Assembly: GCA_010909725.1 (NCBI GenBank)
Contig: JAACMV010000030.1
Location: 62,001 to 126,000, forward strand
Length of the DNA: 64,000 bases
Source: Picochlorum sp. 'celeri'
Lineage: Eukaryota > Chlorophyta > Trebouxiophyceae
Direction of reading: 5' to 3'
Part shown: positions 1 through 12,000 of the stretch, one piece after another
Numbering within the stretch: the first letter of the stretch is position 1
Layout of the letters: each line of letters starts with the position of its first letter
Program-made: the position numbers and the translations under genes
The notes under the pieces: generated by a model
Told to the model about the DNA's origin: nothing
The model's input: only the letters and a program-made list of their open reading frames with translations
Databases searched by the model: none

Positions 1-1214
1 AGATCACTACTGCTGTGTCCAAAGTCGTTGTCATCTCCCCACACTTCCGAGCCATCATCTTTGCCTCTCGCTAAATCATCATATTCCTCCCAAGGACGTT
101 GCGGTGCGGTCTCATCTTGGTTGGCAGTAGCGGGCCCATCCCCTGGTGGCACAGACTCCTGATCAGCAGAAGCTGATGGAATTGGCATTGGCATTGGCAT
201 GGGTGGGTGTATCATCGGAGACAGGATTCCAGATCCATACGAATGCCTGGAGAAGTAATCATAATCAATCGATATAGCTGCAGCAAGGGCGACCATTCTC
301 TCGTCCACCTGAAGGGGAGATTTGACCAAGAGCTGGTTCCCACTCGTGCATGGAATGACAGCCTTTGTATCAGGGCCTAACGCGGCTTCGGGAGCTTTCA
401 GCGTTTGCTCCGGGTACGCATTATCTAATGATCTCTGTATGAACTGGGACGCCTGTCGGGGAGTCTCGCCGAAATGGATTGCATATTTTCCTGCATCTGT
501 GAAAATTTCCTTGCCAAATCCGGAAAAGTTCCGGTCGATGAGAGCCAATGGGCTTCCGGACTCGTCCGTCATGAGAAACTCCCAGGCTAATATTGAGGCA
601 TCTATTCGGGCAAACTGCGTGCGATCGATGAATAAATTGTACCTCCTTCGCAATAGATGCCATTCCTGCTGGACTTCTCCAATCACAGCATCATCTGCAT
701 CTTCTATGAGCATCGTCGATGAAATCAAATACGGAGGCCTCCTCAATTTAAAGAGTATTTCAGATCCTGTGCTGTTAAATACTGTGGCGGTGAAACCCCT
801 CCGAGTCCTGAACAACTGCCTCATAAACACACGCCCCAAGCCACCATGCTCCTCTGCAAGAAGGGCTACTACTTGCCCTGTCTCGTCCCTAATGCTATAT
901 TTATTCGCTTGCTCATACCCTAAAAGAACTTGACCCCACTCTACATCACGCGTGACGATCAGTGATGATCGATTGACCAGCGTAAGGGCAGACTCTGGAG
1001 CCTCTTCTTTTCTATTCACTCCATAAACCTGCCGCTGAAGCCCTTTTTTCTCATTCGCTCTCACTAATTTGCGAACTTTGCTCCGCGACTTTGATGCAAA
1101 GCCATTTTGAAACAGATTGGTTTGGTAAATACCCTCAAGAGAGTCTGGAACATGCTTCCACGTGGATTCAAAAGAAAAGATCCTTCTTACAACAGGTCGC
1201 AGTCTGTTCGACAT
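1..1214 (-). CDS. Phospholipid scramblase family protein (AIM25-like), C-terminus cut by window edge
   Basis: Reading the minus strand from the ATG at 1214 gives one open frame of 404 codons that runs off base 1, so the 3' end is missing. The core reads like the scramblase family: EVQQEWHLLRRRYNLFID, then LALIDRNFSGFGKEIFTDAG and the KYAIHFGE beta-strand, then a conserved VDERMVALAAAISIDYDYFS helix. Plant and fungal relatives (AIM25 type) are mitochondrial or membrane-associated lipid scramblases; transport is inferred from family only. The N-terminus is basic (SNRLRPVVRRIF) and could be an organelle-targeting peptide. The tail after residue about 330 is Pro/Met-rich (a PMPMPMP run), then acidic. 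No intron is seen. It follows the EMB8-like gene on the same strand with a 49-base gap. Confidence 0.82.
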   Translation of the reverse strand, partial: MSNRLRPVVRRIFSFESTWKHVPDSLEGIYQTNLFQNGFASKSRSKVRKLVRANEKKGLQRQVYGVNRKEEAPESALTLVNRSSLIVTRDVEWGQVLLGYEQANKYSIRDETGQVVALLAEEHGGLGRVFMRQLFRTRRGFTATVFNSTGSEILFKLRRPPYLISSTMLIEDADDAVIGEVQQEWHLLRRRYNLFIDRTQFARIDASILAWEFLMTDESGSPLALIDRNFSGFGKEIFTDAGKYAIHFGETPRQASQFIQRSLDNAYPEQTLKAPEAALGPDTKAVIPCTSGNQLLVKSPLQVDERMVALAAAISIDYDYFSRHSYGSGILSPMIHPPMPMPMPIPSASADQESVPPGDGPATANQDETAPQRPWEEYDDLARGKDDGSEVWGDDNDFGHSSSD

Positions 1215-1263
1215 ACTATCAACAGCGGCCACGTATCCTTCATACAGTATATATTAAATTAAA

Positions 1264-2502
1264 TTACACAGTTTCCTCGACAGTCTTTTCGGTGTACACG
1301 CCTTTTATTTCATCTTGCTGCATCCTTGGTTCCTTCCTCTCATCCAAAAGCATCTGTACCGCACCAAAATACTGCATCAGAGCCATGTCAGTCCAAGGAG
1401 CATCGAAGATACCATTGTCACCAGAGCACCAGCCAAGGTGACCACCGGTAGGGGTGACGACCAGGATGCAATTCTCATTTGCCTCCAGATGTTGACTAGG
1501 GGTTGCATGGATGGGGGCTATGGGGTCATCGTCAGCCTGAATGACCAATGTTGGCACCCTTATATCTGGTACACTCAAAGAAGAAGAGCTTTTAGCGTAA
1601 TACTCGTCTACACTAGGCCAGTCAAAGGATATTCTAGTGATGGCATCATCAAATTCTCGAATCGTCTTGGCCTTGAGAGCCTTCTCTGGATCAAACGGCT
1701 TGATTCCATCAATGGTTGCCTTTTCAAACATGGCATGGTGCTTTGAATAAATCTTCCGCAGGGATTTGGCCAAGTTCCAGTCGTATATTCTGTTGAAGCC
1801 CTTGTTGAAGTTCTTATCAGATATAGTCAAATCAAATGGGTTGCACATGACTGCTGCAGCTTGCACAGGAGTGCGGTCTCCCTCCTCTCCCAAATATCTC
1901 GTGAGAATATTAGCACCTAGCGACCATCCAGCAGCAAAAATGTGAGATGATGGGTATTTCGAGGCAATATGTGCTACAACACATCTCATGTCCCCAGTGT
2001 ATGATGCACTGTAGAATTGTGCACTCGTCACGGGTGAATTGCTCGTGCCTCTAGAGTTGAATACTATGGCTCGCACTCCAGCCTTTTTGGCATGGATGAC
2101 TGCGTGTTGCACGTATGTGTCCCCCGAACCTCCAGTCAAACCAGGCAATAATATCAACACAGGGGCATCTGGACTCAAGTCTGAGGCCTCATCGTGAATT
2201 TGCGAATCCAAGGCAACCGTACCGCCATCAGGCATATGGAGAAGTTCCCTCTCGTAGGTGATGTGCGGATTCCTCCGGAACAGTGCAGCAAAAATTGTCT
2301 CAATGTGTCCATTATTCAGCAGCGTTGGCAGATGATAGGCTGCAGTCAAATGCGGACACATCCGCTCTATCTTCCTATTCCAATCAGTTTTTTTTGATTT
2401 GATCTTTGGATAAAACGTCTTCTTCATCGATGTCAGCGACACAGCTACGGATATTGCCAAGCCACCGGCTCCTGCTATGACCACGTGTTTCAATGGTACC
2501 AT
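1264..2502 (-). CDS. EMB8/YheT-type alpha/beta hydrolase (ABHD1/ABHD3-like)
   Basis: 412 residues from the ATG at 2502; the frame extends upstream only with non-ATG codons. An N-terminal hydrophobic stretch (residues about 6-24) suggests a membrane anchor. The hydrolase fold shows the expected landmarks: oxyanion region LLPGLTGGSGDTYV, nucleophile elbow GWSLGAN (Ser about 194), acidic residue in QADDDPIAP, and catalytic His in GGHLGW near the C-terminus. The HLPTLLNNGHIETIFA segment before the fold is typical of the YheT/EMB8/ABHD1-3 group, some of which are phospholipases; the substrate here is unknown. It sits between the subtilase (44 bases upstream) and the scramblase (49 bases downstream) on the same strand. 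Confidence 0.85.
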   Translation of the reverse strand: MVPLKHVVIAGAGGLAISVAVSLTSMKKTFYPKIKSKKTDWNRKIERMCPHLTAAYHLPTLLNNGHIETIFAALFRRNPHITYERELLHMPDGGTVALDSQIHDEASDLSPDAPVLILLPGLTGGSGDTYVQHAVIHAKKAGVRAIVFNSRGTSNSPVTSAQFYSASYTGDMRCVVAHIASKYPSSHIFAAGWSLGANILTRYLGEEGDRTPVQAAAVMCNPFDLTISDKNFNKGFNRIYDWNLAKSLRKIYSKHHAMFEKATIDGIKPFDPEKALKAKTIREFDDAITRISFDWPSVDEYYAKSSSSLSVPDIRVPTLVIQADDDPIAPIHATPSQHLEANENCILVVTPTGGHLGWCSGDNGIFDAPWTDMALMQYFGAVQMLLDERKEPRMQQDEIKGVYTEKTVEETV

Positions 2503-2546
2503 TGACAATACTAGTGTCTGGAATATTAAATACAAAATACAAATAT

Positions 2547-5500
2547 CTAATACCGAGGTGGGGCAGCATTATTTTCACTCAGGCTCATGGCAATTGCCAA
2601 GTCAAGGTCATCGTCCACTGGAGTCATGGTGATGGGCTGACGAGTTTCTCTTTTAGAAGCTTCAATGGCTCTCCTGAGTTCTGCATCATCCTCGCCTCTA
2701 GGCTGATTATATCTATTCAATGCTGCTGCTTGGGCTGCTACGGGGTCTTGTGGAATGTCAACTGCCCCTGCAAATGGACGAGCACCAGCAACAGGGTAGC
2801 TTGTGCCATTTGTGTACCCGTTGGTGTACCCATTTGTGTAGTGGCTGGAAAATCCATGGCCATTTCCATTTCCATTCATCTGTCCATTGTATTGGTAAGG
2901 ATACATTGCTCCGTTCATGCTGTTGGGGGGAGGCTTTTTCTTTGTTCGGCAGCAACAGCACCAGAGGATGGAGAGCAGCAAAATGCCAACAACACAGCTT
3001 GCAACAATGATCACAATCAAGGCCCATGTGGGAAGTCCGCTGCTGCTACCTTCAAGCTCAAACGTATATGGCGGGGAAGGTTCTCCTTCGTTGCCTGCGG
3101 CATCTACTCCTTTTGCCCTGAAGGTGTATGTTCCTTGGGCAAGGCCAGCATATGTGCAAGAGGTTAGCGAGCAGTTTGCCCATTTTCCCAGGTCGCCCTT
3201 TCCGAGAACATTTTCTTCAGGAGAATCAGATTTGATGGTGTGAGTCATGAGCGATTTCACTGCCGCATCCCCACCAGGGACATCGGCAGTGACTGGTGCT
3301 TGCTCAGCAACAGTGTCAGCATCCAAGGACAGATATCCTTGCCACAGAACAGGAGATCCTCCGTTTTCTATATCTGGATCTGTTATATTGAAGATCACCG
3401 TGCCACCTGGATTCACCTGGTCTTTTGAGGGCCCGGATGTGATGGTTGCAGTGGGCGGTGCGGTATCCATCCATACACGAATGGGCTCTTGGTTTGAGAC
3501 TCTGCCAGCATTGTCTGTTGCTGTGACTGAAATCTGCCATTCTCCCTCTTCCAAATCAAATGTCCACGGGGATTCACAAGGTTTCGGGGCCCACTGCTCA
3601 CTATCTTCTTCTATTTGTTGTCCTACAAGTTGGATGGGCACAACTTGGCATGTCACATTAGCAATGCCAGACCCCTGTGGTCCATCATCTACGGTGAATG
3701 TCACTGTCATTGTTGGCTCCCTCGTGCCTTGTGGATACTCCAAATTGACAACAGGCGAATCGAGATCCACAATGAAATCAAAGGTAGTGCTGTTGCCTCG
3801 GTTGCCCACCGGGTCTGTTGCCGCGACCTCAAGAACATACCGACCTCCTGTCAAGTTCCTAAACTGCACTGGCCCCACACAAGGAGCCCAGTCCATACTA
3901 TCATTGGTAGAGTCTATTCCAACTAATTTGCACTGAGTCTTTCCTGGTTCCGAGAGTTCAAATTGAAAAGTAGCAACAGAAGTGGAAAATATACTTGGGC
4001 TTCCCACAATATTGACAGTGGGAGCAATTTCATCAACTGTGAAAGTCGACAGTGCAGCACTCTCAACGGGTGCCCCAATGATGCGAGCAAAGAATGTATA
4101 TTTCCCATCATCAATCAATCCATATTCCTGATATCCTGTGCAAGCTTCCCATTGCTGTGGGACGCCTGGATTCTCCAAGTCAGTGGGCCACCGAACCAGC
4201 GAGCATTCCAACTGCTGGCTCACTTCTTGAGTTCCAGCCACCAAGCTCACTGTTTTGAAGGAAACTTCAGATTTTGGGATCGTCATGAAAGGCCCGTCTT
4301 GAATATAAACGACAGGATAGGTTGTGTCCGTTGGAATATTGATCGGGTTTTCCGACAGAGGACTGGTGTTACCAGCCTGATCGATGGCCTTGATAACAAA
4401 GTTCCACTGTCCTGGCAGCATCCAGCCTACTGTAACACCATCTGAGCAATTGAACCACTGGTTGAGAACGATTGGAGAGGCAACAACTTCTCCTCCTGAG
4501 ACCCGTCCTTGACTGCCGGATAAATTTTCTCCCGTGAGCATGCATTGTGTGAAAACTTCAGTCAGATCTTCTGTACTGATTCGGAATTTTGCACTGCCCC
4601 TTGGGACTTCTGCTGGAGTGGTCTCTAGAATGGGTGGCGTTTTGTCCACAACAAAAATTCGATTCGCCACTGAGTTTTCGTTCACTGGTCGGACGCTAAA
4701 CGAATATTCTCCATCATTAAGACCTTGATATGACTGAGGCGAGGTGCAGGGGCCCCAAGGTTGATCTACCACAGATCCATCCTGCACGATCTCCAACTTG
4801 CACTCAAACGATGCTCCGTTAGAAACCCCTGTTCCCAGGCCAAACTCAAAGGTGACAACATCTTCGTTTGTCAAAGGCGGTGGTCCACTGAGAATGTTGG
4901 CAGATATGACTGGGCACTCAGCAGAGCCCTCGGATGGTGATATAATGGTACCTTCGAAATCGCCAATGACAGCTATGGCATACGGCTGTGGACCATAGTT
5001 TTGAGAGTATATTCCCGCACCAAAAACCTCAATCGATACTCTTCCAGCAGGAAGATACGAGAATCTGACCTGTTCCACATTATTCACTGTATCAGGTTTG
5101 GTTGAGTCGTCAATGTCCCCTCCATTCCCAAGAATCGGGATACCGTTGTAACCTTCGCTTCGAACAACCAAATCAATGTTATTCACAAGTGATTTCGGAG
5201 CGCTTGGATTTCCTGGTAAATCTGTCCATGCTACTGTGATGGACAGAGGCCCTCCTGTAGATCTGATGCAATACAAATGTTTATCCCCATCTGTTATATC
5301 CACAGAATCTAGTACCTGGAATCCCTTTGGATTGTATGGATTGTTTTCAACCTTCAAGGAGCCACCCAAATAAACACGTCCATAGCCTTGCCGGAACGAT
5401 GGTGCTGGATCAATGGGCAGTCCTGTATCTGCCTCATACCCTCCTATTTGTTTGGCCCCACCCATCATCACTGCTTTGACCAGCGCAGAAGTAGGCATAA

Positions 5501-7950
5501 AACCATTTTCTGCCACAGGAAATCCTCCTGGATAAAATCCATCCTTAAAGTATTGCTGGACCAAAACAGCATTTCCTGCAGCAACAGGTGTGGCCATTGA
5601 GGTGCCTGCAAATATGGAGGTACTGCAGCTAGTGCCAGCTTTTGCTGATGCGACAATGCCTGGGGCAAGAATATCTGGCTTAACTCGTCTGTCTGGCTGC
5701 ACAGGTCCTTGTGACGAAAACTCTGCCAAATTCTCGTAGCCAATGTCACCCTTGGGGGACGGCCCAAATGAGATGGAGAGAGACTGCCCAGAGTTAATTT
5801 CGGCAATCAGATTCTGTCCGATTCGTCTAGGAATAAATCCAGTAGGAATATTCACTGTTCCTCCAGATGTATCTGGTATGAAATATGCCCCTGCGACGTT
5901 GTCATAAATGATGGCACCTGCTGCTCCTGCCAACTGGGCATTTTGAGCCTTTTCCACAAATTCACAAGTTCCTCGCTCAATCAGCGCAATCTTGCCGATG
6001 ACATCGCCCGAATTTTGAAAAGAAGAGCATCCATCCAATGGATTAGATATCACCAATGCATACTGAGAATTGGTCAACTCGTCAAATCCAGGGCTGAATG
6101 ACGACAGTAGAACTGGGAAACTGTACCCTGCAACCCCGTTAATTTGAATGCTCGCGGTATACGTAGTAAATACACCAATGTTTTGAGCCGTTGTTCCCGT
6201 GGTCTGAGTAGCCCCAACTGCCATGCAATTCTTGGCTGTTGCAGGCGAATTCACAGTTGATGTGCCACTGTTGCCATTGTATGTTGCCCGATCACCATCA
6301 TTTCCAGCTGGGAACACGGGCAAAAAAGTGGGATTTTCCCAACAGAAGGCATCGATTTGTAAAGCCTCATAATCATAATAAATGCTAGTAGAGCCCCACG
6401 AGTCAGAGTGAACAGTTGCTCCCACATCTGTTGTATATTTAAAGTATTGGTTTGCCAAATCCCTCGGGGTCACAATGCGGTCCCCATCTCGAGCAGACGA
6501 TAGATCTGCAACGAAACATCATGTTATATATTAATGTGAATGCATAGATGAGAAATCAATATCAAGTAATCAACATACCTACAAACGCCAGCTTTGCATC
6601 TGGGGCCATGCCGATATTCTCGCCACTTGTCTCTGCAAGAGTATTCCCATATGGAATGCCTGCCAAAGTTCCACACGTATGAGTACCGTGGCCGTTATCA
6701 TCTCGGAAGTCAGCAAACGCTCTATATAGCCTAATTTTTCGATGCGTCGTCGAGGTGAACGTCAACACGTTGTCATCTGTGATAATGTTTGCTGACCAGT
6801 CTGTATCAGGGTCAGCAAAGAAACAATGCTGGTAATCTAATCCACTGTCTCCAATTCCCACGACCATATCCTTTCCAGTAATACCTGCACTCCATATTGG
6901 GTGGTATTCTGGGTCGGTGTTGATGATCCCGGACAGCGGTGCAGGACGACCCGACTGCGTAATTGTCGATGCTTGCCTGTTCAACATTCTCACTCGTGGC
7001 ATGGGCTCCACCCAGTGCACCGCATGGCGTTCAGCCAGCCAATCGATCGCATTTTGAATCTGATTTCCTGGTACATAAACCGTCACAGCATGCTTTCCAT
7101 TGTCCTGGATGTGTGCAACTGGGAATGCCTCTTCCAATGCATCCCTCCAGTCCTTCACAGCAGCAATCCCGCCATGATACCCTGTGGCTATCTTCTTCTC
7201 CCACCTATGGATTCGTCCGTTTTGAATGTCATGTCTGTCATGTTGGTGGTGATGCGGTCTCGGCTTCTGTTGCATCGGGAACAGAGCTCTCACACCGAAC
7301 AGTGCCTCGCCACCCTCCGAATACAGCACATCAATAGGAAGATGCTCATACCCCCTCATGGTGATGTTCTTCGCATGCACATTCGCCAACCTTTCCTCAA
7401 CTGCTTGCATCACTCGTTTCCACTCCGGCGCAATCTTGTGCCCAGCTTGATATGGAACAGACCACTGGACATCCTCGTGTCCCAGTGCCCGCTCCAGTGC
7501 CTCGTGTGGACCCACAACAAGCATGCTACCATTCCCGAAATACCCGGATACGTGGCATCCATGCCTCTCTATATGATCAATAAGCTGATCGCTGTGGCGA
7601 TGGAACCCTACGAGAGCCTGTTTCGCATGCTGCAGCCAACCCCATTCCGTGGAACGCGTCTTGACCTTGTCCAGGCCCAAGCCTGTCGTACCGCGTTCGG
7701 CTCTCAACATGGCCAGCCTCCTCCTCTCCCGTCCATTCAAGCTACTTCTATCGTTAATTATCCCATTCGTAAAATAATTCGTTCTCTCTGATCCCTTGGG
7801 GACATAGACGGGCCCACTTCGTAATTCCAACAGAACGGACTGGTCAAAGCCAAGGGCAGTTGCACCACCATCTATTAGGCCAAAGGACCCAACTATGCTC
7901 CCAAGAGAAACAATGGACAGTATAAATAAAAGTAATACCATGTGTCCCAT
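2547..7950 (-). CDS. Giant single-pass membrane subtilase (S8) with PA insert, Ig-like repeats and ubiquitin-binding tail
   Basis: Two exons, 7950-6579 and 6505-2547, with a 73-base intron; the joined protein is 1776 residues and the junction reads AFVDLSSARDGD. A hydrophobic signal sequence (about 4-24) is followed by a propeptide-like region and an S8 domain with Asp368 (GIGDSGLD), His421 (DNGHGTHTCGT), oxyanion Asn526 (PAGNDGD) and Ser760 (FAGTSMATP), so the triad is intact. A PA domain interrupts the protease domain at about 600-700. Then come about five Ig-like modules, several containing a W..C...Y.GL.DG.Y motif. A transmembrane helix (about 1618-1639), CCCC and basic residues lead to a cytosolic tail with YTNG repeats, two UIM-like helices (about 1729-1745 and 1755-1770) and a terminal PPRY. 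The ectodomain probably cleaves proteins outside the cell or in the secretory pathway; the tail suggests ubiquitin-dependent sorting (inference). Confidence 0.9.
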
Positions 7951-8292
7951 TGTTTCAATACATCATCTGCTCAAACGTGTCGCTGTCAGTTCTGGGACGA
8001 CCAAAGACTGAAAAACGCGTGGTCGTTGAATTCATGAATTTGGACACGTTGTAAAGATATATTGTAATGAAAGATGATATGCGAACCTCATGCCTTGGCG
8101 GGTTTGGATTCTTGACTCAGCATTCATGAATTTGGGAGTCTGTTCGATCCAATTCAATCGTCGACGGTGCCAGATGCATGCATCGCAAATGCAGTCCTCC
8201 ATGGCTGCATGCTGGTTGTTTCCAAGCAGAAAGGAACAGCGTAATATTTATAGATGATAGAATAGGGTATAGTATCTGCGAGAGTGTCCACG
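7951..8292. other. Divergent intergenic region between subtilase and lysine-rich protein gene
   Basis: 342 bases separate two start codons pointing away from each other, so both promoters must lie here. AT-rich patches occur around 8055-8075 and 8245-8275. No convincing coding frame or RNA gene was seen; the ORFs that cross it on the minus strand run on into the antisense of the neighbouring gene. Confidence 0.5.
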
Positions 8293-9009
8293 ATGGTGTC
8301 GATCGTGAGTAAGAGCGACGATGAGGATGTTCCTTTGAGCAAGGTTTTTCCGAAACAGGAGAGCGATGCGGGGCAGGCTGCTGATACGAAACAAAATGAT
8401 ACAATAGTTCAGACTGATAATGGAACACGTGAGGAGGGTTCGAAGAAGAAGAAGAAGGAGAAGAAGGGGAAGGCTGAAGAGAGTGGAAAGGGAGTTGCTG
8501 CAGGCAAGAAGGCGGAGGGCGATGGCGCTCAGAAGAGAGTACGGAAGGTTTTCGATAAGCCAGGGCAAACTCGAGAGACGCCTCCGGAGGAGGATCCTCA
8601 GCGGCGATTTTACACCAGTCTCCTGGAGCAGAATCCAAAGAGTGAGATGGCACAGAAATGGTGTGTTATGAACGGCCTGTTGCCTGTTGAAGAAGCAAAG
8701 AAGTGGGTAGCAAAGCATGGGAAGAAGACCTCAGGGAAGAGTAGTACGAGTGCGAAGAAGGCCTCTGCAGTGAAGAGGTCCTCTGGTGGCAAATCTCCAG
8801 CAAATAAGAAGAAAAAGAAGGAGGGCAGCGAGGTGGAGAAGAAGAAGGCAAAGAAGACTCAAAAGGCGCAATACAAAGAGGAGCCTATTAGCAGTGATAG
8901 TGATCAAGAAATTATTCCCAAGAAGAAAAAGAGGACCCCGTTGCCAGAGGGGGCAGCAAGGCCAGTAGGGAGGGATGCAGTGAGATTTGATGATGATGAT
9001 GATGTCTGA
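8293..9009 (+). CDS. Lysine-rich, probably nuclear protein with one conserved helical segment
   Basis: 238 residues from the first ATG (8293). Most of the protein is low complexity, with long Lys/Glu/Ser runs such as KKKKKEKKGK that look like nuclear localisation signals and disordered linkers. One ordered island, about residues 100-140, contains RRFYTSLLEQNPKSEMAQKW followed by a GLLPVEEAKKW helix. I remember comparable segments in uncharacterised plant and protist nuclear proteins but cannot name a family with confidence. The C-terminus is acidic (DDDDDV). The stop codon is 18 bases from the convergent CPSF160 stop codon. Function not assigned. Confidence 0.75.
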   Translation: MVSIVSKSDDEDVPLSKVFPKQESDAGQAADTKQNDTIVQTDNGTREEGSKKKKKEKKGKAEESGKGVAAGKKAEGDGAQKRVRKVFDKPGQTRETPPEEDPQRRFYTSLLEQNPKSEMAQKWCVMNGLLPVEEAKKWVAKHGKKTSGKSSTSAKKASAVKRSSGGKSPANKKKKKEGSEVEKKKAKKTQKAQYKEEPISSDSDQEIIPKKKKRTPLPEGAARPVGRDAVRFDDDDDV

Positions 9010-9027
9010 CAATGGCAATAAATAAAT

Positions 9028-12000
9028 TTATTTGGATAATTTAATATCTTCGAGCATGTCACATATCGCCCGAATAGATTCCCTGCTTGTTCCTGCTTGG
9101 GAAGCAACTCTGGCCTGGGTCCCGACGTTGGCATGGAGGTACTCTTTGAACAGGTCACCGTCAACAATGCCTTGGGAATACAAGGACAGCGATGGATCAA
9201 AGGGTTTCGCGCCTTGGAGACTTACCAAAGACTTTTGGTATCGTCTTCTGAAAGCTGATGGGTTGAGGCCAGCTCCATGAGGAATGACTGATGATATGGC
9301 TCTTGCTGACCTCGTGGCAAGGCCTGAAAAACTCGATGCCTCAGCTGCTGTAAGAGGGACAACCATGTGCATTCCTCCCAAGTCAGTGCAACACAAAATT
9401 CCCTGTTTAGATTTACTCCTCTGATCCGAGAGGCGAATTCCCTCATTCTCACGAGTGCTCTCAAGCAGAGGGTGAGACACGGGGGTTCTTAGCATGCTTG
9501 AGACACCTTTCCCAACGTGCAGGGCACCCCAATTGTCTAACTTTTGCCCCTTCCAGCTCTTTGGGTCATTTGGAGAGTATGTAAAAGTCCACATGTTTCC
9601 TTCACCATCCGCCATCACGATATGAAGGGACGATGCAGCAATAAGAAACTGGCATGCCTTTGTACAGGCTTGACCAAAATCTTTGGACAACATGTTTATC
9701 TGCTTGCCTTGATCCTTGTACCTCAAAAAGTGCACGCTGTGCTGCGCATCTCCCAGGAGAATAAAGTTCTTCACAACATTCAATGAGGTTATCAGCGATG
9801 GTCCTTCGTAGAAAGCCGATCTTTGAAGCGTAAACAGAATATTGGCATCTGCCACCTCGACTCTTTTTGATTTAAGCATACATGTTTCAATTCTGTTACC
9901 CGTAGATAGCAGTAAGTATCCTTCGACTGCTGTCACATTTGTAACAGGACCTTTGAATTCTCTCGCGTACGTCATCCGACCTGCCCATGCATTGTTCTCT
10001 TGTTTGGTCACTTCAATAAGAATGACTCTACCACTGCATGGATAGTCCTCACCCGCAGCAAATGATGTTCCTACGGCAATCATTGGCACTGTCGCCCCAG
10101 ATTCATGATCTTTCAAGTGCAGTGCCTGAATTGAAATTCCCTTCTCTCCTGGTAAAAGCGGGAAGCTCCACAGGACAGTCCATGTTGAAGGACTAATGAT
10201 TCGAACCTCGTGCCTGTCCAAATGATTCTCTTTAGCACCCTCTATTCCTGCCAGCGAATAAGAATATGCTGCATGTGGCTCGCTTTGTCCATCTTCTGGT
10301 AGGAATGGCGCGTGTGGAGATGGCAAAGACACTATCAAGGCCACAAGCTTTGCCTCTGGATAGTATGTGCAGTCCAAGGGGACAGATTTGATTCCCAGTT
10401 TCCTCTTTGGCCAAGAGGCATCCATCCTCTGTCTTGGAGGAAAATTTGCAATAAGCAGGGATCCATCGCCCTGTACGGCTAAAAATCCATGTGGGCAATT
10501 TTCGTTGTTGAATGAGGTAAAACCGAGTACCACGCTGGACAGAGGAGCAAGCCCATGGTGGGCATAGATGTTCCCTTTGCTAGCAATAAGCCACAAGGGC
10601 ATGTTACCTGCAATAAAGAAGCCAGTAAAAGGGATATGCTCACCAATTCGATCAAAGGTGTGGATATATCTAGACTGGTGCTCTTTAGACTTCTCCTCAG
10701 GTCTTGATGCTACTGCAAGCTTGACCTTTTTCATTCTGATGTTGCCTGGGCTAGCAGGCATTGGACAAAAGAGGCGATAGCAAAACAAAGATCCACTCTC
10801 TGCCAACGCTACGAGAATCGGACTGCTGAATCCATCGAATAATTTCAGTTTGATATCGACTAATCTATTGTTTACGATGCTGTCATCAGTTACGAAATTT
10901 GCCTCTCCTTGAGTGGGCATCACAACATCCACTCCAGAGGATAGTGAATTACTGCACCAAATAGCCTCTTTTTTGCCACTGTCAAGATGATCACAACTCC
11001 AAAGCATCGTGTCTCCATTACTATAGGCTGCGCAAACGTATATACTGCCAGGTTTTGGCTGGCCCATTTGCACTGATAGCCATCCAGAGCTGTCGTGGTA
11101 CAACGTGGCTGCCGTAATCTTCACTGCCTTGCCATGAAACTTGGAAGGTATAGCACTCAAATAAACAACACGGCTCTCTTTTACCTCTAACACATGAGCT
11201 GATCCATCAGTCAGCAAGAGCAAAAGGATGTTCTCTGCAGCATCTGCACTCTTGATACTGCTGCCTTGCTGGAATTCGTCCAGCTGCATATCCGAAAGTT
11301 TTAAATCCTGAGACAATCTACTATTTTTTAAAAGACGCATTCCATTAGAATGTATCTGGTATTGGTTGTCTTCTCCCAAGGTGCCAGCCATCAGGGTCCC
11401 GACACGTGTTGAAAAGTCAGTGTCACTCAGTTCCTCCAAACTCCCACTTCCTGACAGGACTTTTGTCGTCTGGTTTTCAAATCCCAACAATACAACCGCG
11501 GTCTGTGTATCGGACTCTATTGCCCAAACACCTTTCAGCCCTGGCAAAGGGACTGTGGTGATTTTGTCAGGGGCCAGTCCATACTGCATGATGGCCAATG
11601 CCCCATTCTCAGCTGTACCACAGCATGCCAAGAACTGTTGTCCCTCCTCCTGGCCATCTGATGGCACACTGATAATTTTCCGCATCGCTCCAAGACTAAT
11701 GATACTGTCACAGACACGTACATCTACTTCAGATGGGCTTTGCTGATTGTCAGTCATTGCATAAATGGACAATAGGTCTTCTTCCAAGTACTCTTCAAGA
11801 ACATCCTCCTTCTCTTGAATGGCCTGTTCATCAATCTTTTGCTTCTTCATTTTTGGAACACTTTCCTGATCACCTTCCCGTCTCGTGCATGCCAACAGAA
11901 GGCTATCACCTCCTCTGGATCCAACGAAAACCGCCCCACTGCCAATGTGAGTGATGCATGCAGGCTGAGGCCCAGCTGCAACCTTTTTCATGACCAGTTT

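Noticed and set aside
322..933. Plus-strand open frame of 203 residues at the left end
   Set aside because: It is antisense to the scramblase frame, which has clear family motifs over the same bases; the plus frame has no coding character.
2493..3936. Several plus-strand frames (224, 108, 229 residues)
   Set aside because: All lie opposite the subtilase tail, membrane helix and Ig-like modules, which are supported by domain patterns.
6901..7791. Plus-strand open frame of 296 residues opposite the subtilase
   Set aside because: The minus strand here encodes the propeptide and start of the protease domain with the catalytic Asp just inside; the plus frame is rich in Cys, His and Trp, typical of antisense shadow.
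8117..8718. Minus-strand Leu/Ser-rich and plus-strand Arg-rich frames over the lysine-rich gene
   Set aside because: They are shadows produced by the AAG/GAG-rich coding sequence of the plus-strand gene starting at 8293.
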